Assembly: GCA_003509805.1 (NCBI GenBank)
Contig: DOMV01000082.1
Span: 2,785-8,939 of the forward strand
Source of the DNA: Planctomycetaceae bacterium
GTDB lineage: Bacteria > Planctomycetota > Planctomycetia > Pirellulales > Thermoguttaceae
DNA: 6,155 bases
Direction: 5' to 3'
Shown: positions 1-4,719 of the stretch, one piece after another
How the letters are laid out: each line of letters opens with the position of its first letter
How positions within the stretch are numbered: position 1 is the stretch's first letter
Notes under the pieces: generated by a model
The model's input: only the letters and a program-made list of their open reading frames with translations
Told to the model about the DNA's origin: nothing
Database searches by the model: none
Program-made: the position numbers and the translations under genes

Positions 1-142
1 CAATCGGCAGGCGAACGCCGTTGCCTTCGCGGATAAACAGGGGCAGGATCAACCGGGCCGGGGAAAGATCGGTTTCACGGACAAGGTCGCGCATGGCAGG
101 CTCGTACCGCAACCGTCGTGGGCGATGAATGGGAAAAGACAT
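1..142 (-). CDS. hemB: Porphobilinogen synthase (delta-aminolevulinate dehydratase), N-terminal part only
   Basis: HemB condenses two 5-aminolevulinate molecules into porphobilinogen, an early cytoplasmic step of heme and other tetrapyrrole synthesis. Only the first 47 codons are in the window; the gene runs off the left edge. Reading leftward from ATG at 142, the peptide starts MSFPIHRPRRLRYEPAMRDL and continues with LVRET, then LILPLFIREG. This matches the conserved HemB start (R-P-R-R-L-R, R-x-L-V-R-E-T, L-I-x-P-L-F-V-x-E-G). The catalytic lysines and metal-binding cysteines lie outside the window and cannot be checked. No clear Shine-Dalgarno sequence precedes the ATG. The start was chosen because the family motif begins within a few residues of it and no earlier start keeps the motif. 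The PQQ-type gene ends 113 bases upstream on the same strand, so co-transcription is possible but not shown. The identity rests on motif recall. Confidence 0.85.
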   Translation of the reverse strand, partial: MSFPIHRPRRLRYEPAMRDLVRETDLSPARLILPLFIREGNGVRLPI

Positions 143-149
143 TCGATTG

Positions 150-221
150 ACAGGGGGTTGTTCGGTTAGCCGGTGCAACAACGATGCCCGTGCCGTGCCG
201 ACGACGGGGCCGGCTTCGGTA
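150..221. repeat. Possible decayed copy of the intergenic repeat
   Basis: Two short pieces of repeat copy A appear here in the same order and orientation. Bases 209-221 (gccggcttcggta) are identical to 13 bases at the right end of copy A, and the flanking stretch 195-221 matches it at about 21 of 27 positions. Bases 150-165 match the region around the inner hairpin of copy A at 13 of 16 positions. The pieces are about 22 bases further apart than in copy A, and the GTTTACC core is missing. This could be a degraded copy, or chance similarity in GC-rich sequence. The rest of the gap between hemB and the PQQ gene (143-255) shows no convincing terminator or promoter. Confidence 0.25.
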
Positions 222-255
222 GAACGTCTGCCAAGGCGGTGTTATAAGCCCGGTG

Positions 256-2163
256 TTACAGGAAGGGGTCCGATTCGTCCGCATCTTCGTCGTCGTCCTC
301 ACCGGTGTTCTCTCCGGCGCCGTCTTCCTCTTCCTCCGGATCGGTCGCAGTGGAAGCGAAGGGATCGGTCTCCTCTCCGTCGTCCTGCATTTCTTCCCCT
401 CCCTCTCCTTCTTCCATTTCGATTTTCGGGGGCATACCGGCAAGCCGAAGCGCTGCGACGAATTCCCGGCAGCTTGGTCGGAACCGGAGAGGCTCCAACG
501 CGGTGCGAATGTGAATGCACTCGTCGAGTCCGGTCGCCGCAAGAGGTTTGTCGCAGTCCGGATCGGGGCAAATCGCCCGTTCGCGCAGGCATTGAACGAG
601 CCCCGATTTGGTCAAGAGGTAGATACGGTCGGTTTCATCGTTGAAAAAGCAGATTTTGTAGTCTCTTGCGGGAAAGGAAGAGAGCACGGTTCCGGTTTCC
701 CGGTCCAGCACCACCATGTTTTTAACGTTGTCGAGCGCGTAGATGCGTTCCCGTGACGCCGCGACGAACTGCTCCACTTTCGGGGCGAACCAATACTCGA
801 CGACGGTGATTTCGTCGCCGGTTGTCGGATCGATTGCCGTGATCGATCCCGTATCCAGGTTCAGGGCGTGCATTCCGCCGCCTTGAGTACAGGCGTAGAC
901 CCGGTCTTCGATGCCGGCGACACGGGTCACGACCGGCCCGTTCGCGGAAAAATGCCAGATTACTTCGCTCGTCAGGTCGTTGACGGCAAACACGTAGCCG
1001 GCCCGGGTGCCGACCAGAAGGCGGCTGGAACGTTTCGGCGGCACTCCGCGTTTGGGGACCGGCGGGTCCGAAAACATGAACGTCGGCCTGGCGACGATCA
1101 TATCGACTTCCCCCCAATCCAGTTTGACGAATTGGTTTTTGTCCAAGGCGTACGATTGCGGAGAAACGCTGACATTGTAACGCATCTTCAGGTCTTCCTT
1201 GGAGAAATTCTCGATGGTCGCCACGAAGAGTTTTCCTTTGTCGGTGGCCCAGGAAACCAGTTCGGAATGCGATGTCAGTTGGAGTTCTTCGGGCGATTTG
1301 ACGGAACTCCCTTCCTGGCTTTTCGGGGGAACGAAAAAAAGCGACTGGGAACAAAGCGTCGGCTGGAGCCAGGAATTGCCGAATGCCTGGCTGACGAGCG
1401 GCAGCGAGGAACCGCGATCCAGGACGATTCGTGTTCGCGGCGGTTCGTCGACCGGCGGAGGAAGGACGATCTTTTTCGACTCGTTGAACGAGTGGACGAT
1501 TTTTTCGAGTTCCGGATCGTCGTATTTTTTTTCCGGTATCTCGATGTCCGGCGCGGGCTTGAGCTGGGTGATCAGCCCGATCGCCTCCTCCTCATTTCGC
1601 GCCAACTGGTCTTCCAGGCAGTAGGCGATCAACCGACCGTTCATCAACGGGGCATAAAGGTAATACTCGCTTAATTCGCAGCCCGCCCCGGGCGACCCCG
1701 GGAGTTTCGCTTCCCAAAGCAAGGTGCCGTCGTAGCGATCAAGCACCTTTGCCGAAACGCCGTTGAGCGTCGCCACCATCCGGCTGTTGGCCGCGGGGGC
1801 GTACGTGATCTGTTTTGCATCGCCGATTTTCCGTTCCCATCGCAGTTCGCCGGTCTCGCTGTTCAGGGCGTGGATGCGCGCATCGTCCGTCGTGACGAAC
1901 AACGTGTCGCTTTCCAGGACGACATGGAGCACTTCGCTATGGTAGGGATCGATCGCCAGTTGGTGAAACCAGGACCGGGTCAATCCATGCCGCTGGACGG
2001 CCGTTTCGGAAAGCAGGGCCGTTCGCTCCGCCGCCGCAAGCGGTTCCGCGACAACCAAGCTCACAAAACACAGGCTTACAACACACAGGCTTGCGAAAAA
2101 CCGACTTGCGAAAGAGAAAGGAGACGATAAAAGCAGCGATGATCGGCGCATGGATCGTTGCAT
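256..2163 (-). CDS. Secreted PQQ-like beta-propeller repeat protein with acidic C-terminal tail
   Basis: The 635-residue product (from ATG at 2163) resembles the BamB/quinoprotein-type propellers common in planctomycetes. An N-terminal signal sequence is visible: basic start (RSMRRSS), a hydrophobic core at about residues 23-39, and possible cleavage near VVA or LAAA (residues 37-46). Propeller blades show as repeats of 'hhhh-x-G-x-hhAhD-x-x-T/D-G-x-hhW': ALNSETGELRWE (99-110), LDRYDGTLLWE (141-151), AVNDLTSEVIWHF (393-405), ALNLDTGSITAID (433-445), VLDRETGTVLSSF (485-497) and a last one at IYLLTKSGLVQCL (514-526). A blade-free insert spans about 190-300. Four cysteines cluster at 532-565, followed by a strongly acidic Asp/Glu/Gly tail (582-635) with DPF at 600-602 and 632-634. 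An in-frame TTG at 2193 is possible, but ATG 2163 has AGGG seven bases upstream; ATG 2151 would also leave a good signal peptide. No catalytic residues are evident, so it is probably a scaffold or binding protein of the envelope. Its partner is unknown. Confidence 0.82.
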   Translation of the reverse strand: MQRSMRRSSLLLSSPFSFASRFFASLCVVSLCFVSLVVAEPLAAAERTALLSETAVQRHGLTRSWFHQLAIDPYHSEVLHVVLESDTLFVTTDDARIHALNSETGELRWERKIGDAKQITYAPAANSRMVATLNGVSAKVLDRYDGTLLWEAKLPGSPGAGCELSEYYLYAPLMNGRLIAYCLEDQLARNEEEAIGLITQLKPAPDIEIPEKKYDDPELEKIVHSFNESKKIVLPPPVDEPPRTRIVLDRGSSLPLVSQAFGNSWLQPTLCSQSLFFVPPKSQEGSSVKSPEELQLTSHSELVSWATDKGKLFVATIENFSKEDLKMRYNVSVSPQSYALDKNQFVKLDWGEVDMIVARPTFMFSDPPVPKRGVPPKRSSRLLVGTRAGYVFAVNDLTSEVIWHFSANGPVVTRVAGIEDRVYACTQGGGMHALNLDTGSITAIDPTTGDEITVVEYWFAPKVEQFVAASRERIYALDNVKNMVVLDRETGTVLSSFPARDYKICFFNDETDRIYLLTKSGLVQCLRERAICPDPDCDKPLAATGLDECIHIRTALEPLRFRPSCREFVAALRLAGMPPKIEMEEGEGGEEMQDDGEETDPFASTATDPEEEEDGAGENTGEDDDEDADESDPFL

Positions 2164-2177
2164 CGTAAAACCCTGTT

Positions 2178-2193
2178 TTGAATACCGATTCAA
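2178..2193. promoter_or_regulatory. Perfect inverted repeat just before the PQQ-protein gene
   Basis: TTGAAT-accg-ATTCAA is a perfect 6-bp inverted repeat with a 4-base centre. It sits 15 bases before the ATG at 2163 and abuts the end of repeat copy A. It could be an operator or a small hairpin in the mRNA leader. A related TTNAATACCG string occurs before the CNNM gene (6016-6025). Function is not established. Confidence 0.3.
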
Positions 2194-2195
2194 TG

Positions 2196-2327
2196 TAGAC
2201 TGAAAACCTTTGAAATTTTTCGAAGCCGACGATTCGGGAGCCTGCTCACCGGAAACAACACTGCTCGGAGAGTAAACAGGCGGTTGAGCGGGCTGTGTTT
2301 ACCAACGACTCAGCCGGCTTCGGTATA
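2196..2327. repeat. Intergenic structured repeat, copy A (complete)
   Basis: This roughly 130-bp element aligns almost without gaps to copy B (3387-3514) and to the visible part of copy C (6095-6155). Shared blocks are the left end (tagactgaaa here, tatactgaaa in C), ttgaaattt, cgaagccga, and the 18-base core cgggctgtgtttaccaac, identical at 2289-2306 and 3481-3498. Inverted repeats are CGAAGCCG (2221-2228) with CGGCTTCG (2315-2322) as an outer stem, and GTAAACA (2272-2278) with TGTTTAC (2296-2302) as an inner hairpin. The right end GGCTTCGGTATA resembles the reverse complement of the left end of copy C (GGCTTTCAGTATA). It lies in the leader of the PQQ-protein gene. It may be a MITE/REP-like repeat or a regulatory RNA; no coding capacity is apparent. 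Confidence 0.8.
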
Positions 2328-2335
2328 AAAACGAC

Positions 2336-2391
2336 ATGCCGGAAAGAAAAGGATGCGTCCGTTTTCCCCGTACCGCGGATCGCACCGGCAT
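2336..2391. other. Nested inverted repeats in the leader region
   Basis: ATGCCGG (2336-2342) pairs perfectly with CCGGCAT (2385-2391). Inside it, GAAAAGGA (2346-2353) can pair with TCC(g)TTTTC (2358-2366), with one bulged base. Read on the minus strand, the inner stem is followed by a pyrimidine-rich stretch, but it is too AT-rich and the T-run too broken to call a terminator. Together with the neighbouring three-way structure and repeat copy A, it makes most of the 300 bases before the PQQ-protein gene able to fold. Confidence 0.35.
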
Positions 2392-2394
2392 ACC

Positions 2395-2465
2395 GTAAAC
2401 GGCCTGGAATTGTTCCCGCGAACAATCGTTTGTCGCTCGAACGAAACAGGCAACAAGCCGTTTAC
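2395..2465. other. Three-way-junction-like inverted repeat element
   Basis: A perfect 9-bp outer stem, GTAAACGGC (2395-2403) with GCCGTTTAC (2457-2465), encloses two adjacent hairpins. The first is ATTGTTC (2409-2415) with GAACAAT (2420-2426) on a 4-base loop. The second is CGTTTG (2427-2432) with CGAACG (2438-2443), containing one G-T pair, on a 5-base loop. The outer arms begin and end with GTAAAC/GTTTAC, as does the inner hairpin of the ~130-bp repeat. The arrangement looks like a folded RNA or a DNA cruciform element. No known riboswitch family is recognised. Confidence 0.5.
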
Positions 2466-2629
2466 AAATGTCTTACGGCGAGCGAGTGCGACAAGCAGCC
2501 TTCACCAAACAACCACTTTTACCAAACAAGCAATTGCACCGCGTTTCCGGTATACATCACGAACGACACCTCAATCGGCCTCGCTTGATCGTCCCGGCGG
2601 CGCATCCTGCCAAAAACAACCGACGACCG

Positions 2630-2638
2630 ATTATACCA
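2630..2638 (-). promoter_or_regulatory. Extended -10 promoter reading toward the PQQ-protein gene
   Basis: On the minus strand the bases read TGGTATAAT: a perfect TATAAT (2635-2630) with the TG extension. It lies just after the cmk stop codon. No good -35 box is present at 16-18 bases, which fits an extended -10 promoter. Transcription would start near 2623 and leave a leader of about 460 bases before ATG 2163, crossing the three-way element and repeat copy A. Confidence 0.5.
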
Positions 2639-2642
2639 CATT

Positions 2643-3341
2643 TTAGATGGCACCGACGTTTTTTTTAGCGGTTTTTTCGCGAATTTTACGGGAAACGACG
2701 CTTTGGAGGCATTCGAGGACTTCGGCAATGGAGAGACCATCGGTCATCACGAGTTCCGCATCGTCCGGTCGGCGGAGCGGGCCGATTTCGCGTGCGGAAT
2801 CGGCCGCATCGCGGTCGTTGATTTTTTGAAGGACGTCGTCGAAATCGCCCGTTTCCCCGCGCCGGCGCATTTCTTCGATTCTCCTTCGCGCCCGCTCCCC
2901 AGGAGTGGCGGTCAGGAAAATTTTGCACGGCGATTCGGGAAAAACGACCGTTCCCTGGTCACGCCCTTCCGTAACGACACCCCGACCGGCAACATCCATC
3001 GCCGCGGCAATACGACGCTGTTGGGCGACCATGATTTCGCGAATCGCCGGATTGTTTGCCGCAAAACGAGTCAATTGAGTCACTTCTGACGAACGAACCG
3101 CGTCGCTGACATCGTCGCCGTCCAAGAGGGTTTTCCCTTCCCGGATATCGATTGAGACGGATCGGGCCATCCCGGCCAGTTCGTCCGGTTTTTCCCAATC
3201 GGTTCCCCGGCGCAATCCGAAAAGCGCGACCGCCCGGTACATGGAACCGGTATCGAGATAGTCGTATCCGAGAGTCGCGGCCAATTGTTTGGCGATCGTG
3301 CTTTTTCCCGCACCGGCGGGACCGTCGATTGTGATAATCAT
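2643..3341 (-). CDS. cmk: Cytidylate kinase (CMP/dCMP kinase)
   Basis: Cmk transfers phosphate from ATP to CMP or dCMP in the cytoplasm, feeding CTP and dCTP pools. The 232-residue product is close to the usual bacterial length of about 220-230. Visible motifs are the P-loop GPAGAGKST (7-15), DTGSMYR (30-36) of the nucleotide-monophosphate site, GRDQGTVVFP (126-135, normally GRDMG or GRDIG) and INDRDAADSAR (174-184), which supplies the arginines and aspartates that bind nucleotide and phosphates. The Arg-rich lid is around 149-162. The ATG at 3341 puts the P-loop at the expected position; the Shine-Dalgarno signal before it is weak. The small gene ends 160 bases upstream with repeat copy B in between, so cmk may share the promoter at 3836-3864. 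The end of the gene carries a run of eight A's (2659-2666 on the minus strand), four codons before the last sense codons. Function is confident from motifs and length. Confidence 0.95.
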   Translation of the reverse strand: MIITIDGPAGAGKSTIAKQLAATLGYDYLDTGSMYRAVALFGLRRGTDWEKPDELAGMARSVSIDIREGKTLLDGDDVSDAVRSSEVTQLTRFAANNPAIREIMVAQQRRIAAAMDVAGRGVVTEGRDQGTVVFPESPCKIFLTATPGERARRRIEEMRRRGETGDFDDVLQKINDRDAADSAREIGPLRRPDDAELVMTDGLSIAEVLECLQSVVSRKIREKTAKKNVGAI

Positions 3342-3386
3342 GACAGGCCAATATCAGGATGAATCGCTCTACTTCGAACGGCAAGA

Positions 3387-3514
3387 TATACTGGAGGCTG
3401 TTGAAATTTTCCGAAGCCGACTTTCGAGAAGCCCGCCCTCGAAAAACAACGCCGCACGGAGGGTAAACGGGCGGACCAAACGGGCTGTGTTTACCAACAA
3501 CTCAACCGGCTTTG
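3387..3514. repeat. Intergenic structured repeat, copy B (complete)
   Basis: Second full copy, between the small gene and cmk, in the same orientation as copies A and C. Over the first 34 bases it matches copy C at 29 positions and copy A at 27. It carries the core cgggctgtgtttaccaac (3481-3498). The inner hairpin is GGTAAAC (3462-3468) with GTTTACC (3489-3495). The outer stem is CGAAGCCG (3412-3419) with CGGCTTTG (3507-3514), which differs from copy A by one base and still pairs through G-U. A further local hairpin, TTTCGAG (3422-3428) with CTCGAAA (3438-3444), is clearest in this copy. The right end overlaps the last codons and stop of the small gene. Confidence 0.8.
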
Positions 3515-3747
3515 ACGGCATGGATGTCGCTGATGGAACGACCGAGCTTGCGGTGACCGGAACCGCCCGAGGCGACCCGTTTCGGAGTACTGCCTGTCGG
3601 GACGTCTTCCTGGAGAAAACTGAGGATTTTTTCTTTGGCCGATTCCTCGTCATGGGGTTGACCCATCTGGTCGACCGCATCGGAAACGCCGAGCAGGACG
3701 GAACGTTTGACACCGTCACGCAACCAATCGAAAAAATTGAATCCCAT
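3502..3747 (-). CDS. Small protein of unknown function
   Basis: The 81-residue product is not assigned to a known family. The start at ATG 3747 is chosen because AAAGGA lies six bases before it, the best ribosome site of this kind in the window; an in-frame GTG at 3789 has none. The N-terminal third (FFDWLRDGVKRSVLLGVSDA) looks like an amphipathic or membrane-surface helix. A charged middle (PHDEESAKEKILSFLQEDVP, about 31-50) is followed by a Gly/Ser/Lys-rich linker and a basic C-terminal patch HRKLGRSISDI (65-75). There is no signal peptide, Cys pair or metal motif. The final residues (AVKAG) and the TGA stop are encoded by the right arm of repeat copy B, so the original C-terminus may have been altered by the repeat. 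Its own strong promoter and ribosome site argue that it is a real gene. Similar short planctomycete proteins may exist, but this was not checked. Confidence 0.7.
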   Translation of the reverse strand: MGFNFFDWLRDGVKRSVLLGVSDAVDQMGQPHDEESAKEKILSFLQEDVPTGSTPKRVASGGSGHRKLGRSISDIHAVKAG

Positions 3748-3753
3748 GATAAA

Positions 3754-3759
3754 TCCTTT
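3754..3759 (-). promoter_or_regulatory. Ribosome binding site deciding the small gene's start
   Basis: AAAGGA on the minus strand, six bases before ATG 3747. It supports this start over the in-frame GTG at 3789 and the ATG at 3762. Confidence 0.7.
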
Positions 3760-3835
3760 CATATTCCGGGTTTTTTGATATTTCTTCACGGATCAGTAAT
3801 CGAAAACCGACGGGTGTTTTCAACCTGCCCGGGGA

Positions 3836-3864
3836 AGAATACGCAATCCGGCAACCGGTGTCAA
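3836..3864 (-). promoter_or_regulatory. Sigma70-like promoter of the small gene (and probably cmk)
   Basis: On the minus strand a perfect -35 box TTGACA (3864-3859), a 17-base spacer and a -10 box TATTCT (3841-3836, four of six consensus bases). Transcription would start near 3829, giving a leader of about 80 bases to ATG 3747. The spacer holds the short palindrome CCGG-ttg-CCGG. This is the most complete promoter in the window. Confidence 0.7.
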
Positions 3865-3879
3865 GGGCAGCTTGAGCGG

Positions 3880-3912
3880 GAATGGAGCGTGAATGAAGTG
3901 TGAATGGCAATC
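3880..3912 (-). promoter_or_regulatory. Three 11-bp phased CATTC motifs upstream of the promoter
   Basis: On the minus strand three consecutive 11-base units end in CATTC: GATTGCCATTC, ACACTTCATTC and ACGCTCCATTC. The last ends 15 bases before the -35 box. An 11-base period places the units on one face of the helix, centred at roughly -53, -64 and -75, where activators often bind. No regulator is recognised. Confidence 0.35.
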
Positions 3913-3929
3913 GGGCGGTCCGGGCGGTC
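3912..3929. repeat. Two tandem copies of CGGGCGGTC
   Basis: A 9-base unit is repeated exactly twice (3912-3920 and 3921-3929), a few bases after the pseudouridine synthase stop codon. ATCGG and CCGAT flank it and could form a short stem, but no T-run follows on the minus strand, so a rho-independent terminator is not supported. Confidence 0.4.
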
Positions 3930-3941
3930 CGATCTTCGGGG

Positions 3942-4631
3942 TCATGGATCGAATGACGCGAGCATCGGTTCGGAAACCCCGTGGTTTTTCCAGAAAGCCG
4001 GGACGGGCGCGACCAGTTCCACGGTTTCATCGCGGGTCGGATGACGCACGACAAGCCGTCGCGCATGCAAGGTGATACCGAGCGGCAGGATCGTTTTCGC
4101 TCCGTATTTCCGGTCACCCAAGATCGGAAAACCCCGGACGCTCAATTGCAGCCGGATTTGATGTTTGCGGCCGGTTTCCAATTCCACTCTGAGCAGGGAA
4201 TTGTTTCCGCAATGTGCAAGGAGACCGTAGGTCAAACGGGCTTCTTTCGAATCCGGGGAGGCCGTTTGCGTGGCACGCATTTTCCGGTGTCGCGGATCGT
4301 CGATAACGTGATCGACACATTGTGCGGCGGCGGGAAAAACCCGGCCTTCCACGAGCGCGAGGTATTCTTTGGCGACCGTTCGGCTCCGGAATTGTTCATT
4401 GATGCGATCGGCCGCCTTCGAGGTTCGCGCGAAAAGAACGACGCCGCTCACCGGAACGTCGAGCCGGCTGACGACGCCCAGGTACACGTTTCCGGGTTTG
4501 GCGTATTTTCGCTTGACGTACGCGCGCGCCCGGGAAAGGAGCGTTTCCTCGCCCTGCGGCAATCCCATCGTCGCGATCCCGACCGGCTTCAAAACGGCCA
4601 GCAAATGATTGTCTTCGTAAAGGATATCCAT
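3942..4631 (-). CDS. RluA-family pseudouridine synthase
   Basis: Enzymes of this family turn specific uridines of rRNA or tRNA into pseudouridine. The 229-residue product covers only the catalytic domain; no S4 RNA-binding domain precedes it. Visible motifs are the start DILYEDNHLLAVLKPVGI (2-19), the catalytic loop VSRLDVPVSGVVLFART (54-70) with presumed nucleophile Asp58, the family signature LETGRKHQIRLQL (151-163), GDRKYG (172-177) and LHARRL (188-193). The usual HRLD is SRLD here, a replacement seen in some subgroups; the aspartate and arginine are kept. The target RNA cannot be told from sequence, so no rlu or tru symbol is given. It starts 88 bases after the CNNM gene on the same strand with no clear promoter between, so the two are probably co-transcribed. 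The Shine-Dalgarno signal is weak; ATG 4631 places the family motif directly at the N-terminus. Confidence 0.92.
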   Translation of the reverse strand: MDILYEDNHLLAVLKPVGIATMGLPQGEETLLSRARAYVKRKYAKPGNVYLGVVSRLDVPVSGVVLFARTSKAADRINEQFRSRTVAKEYLALVEGRVFPAAAQCVDHVIDDPRHRKMRATQTASPDSKEARLTYGLLAHCGNNSLLRVELETGRKHQIRLQLSVRGFPILGDRKYGAKTILPLGITLHARRLVVRHPTRDETVELVAPVPAFWKNHGVSEPMLASFDP

Positions 4632-4719
4632 TCAATCGAACCGTTTCGTGAATTGGGACGAACGCGAGTACCCGGCCAATCCTGAAATTGTCTCTTTCGC
4701 CGCCGCGGTTCCAGGCCCC

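Noticed and set aside
237..258. Direct repeat CGGTGTTA twice, the second holding the PQQ-protein gene's stop codon
   Set aside because: Eight bases repeated at 14-base spacing is weak and shows no link to any known element.
868..1674. Plus-strand open frame of 268 codons opposite the PQQ-protein gene
   Set aside because: It is the antisense shadow of a clear propeller protein; its translation is Arg/Phe/Gly-rich with no motif and no ribosome site.
2504..2529. Direct repeat ACCAAACAA twice at 17-base spacing
   Set aside because: Only two short copies in an A/C-rich stretch; not enough to separate from chance, and no CRISPR-like regularity.
2295..2588. Plus-strand open frame of 97 codons in the cmk-PQQ gap
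   Set aside because: It begins inside repeat copy A and crosses several inverted repeats; no ribosome site, motif or coding-like composition.
2519..2605. Possible 28-residue leader peptide on the minus strand after the 2630-2638 promoter
   Set aside because: ATG at 2605 has GGCAGG directly against it, too close to act as a ribosome site, and the peptide has no regulatory codon run.
2643..2666. Slippery A-AAA-AAC sequence near the end of cmk, suggesting -1 frameshifting
   Set aside because: It lies only a few codons before the stop; the shifted frame adds about 30 residues without a motif, and Cmk is already full length. Probably a chance A-run in Lys codons.
3912..3935. GC-rich tandem repeat as a terminator after the pseudouridine synthase gene
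   Set aside because: The stem is short and no T-run follows on the transcribed strand.
3981..4685. Plus-strand open frame of 234 codons opposite the RluA-type gene
   Set aside because: Antisense to a protein with all family motifs; composition typical of a GC-rich shadow frame.
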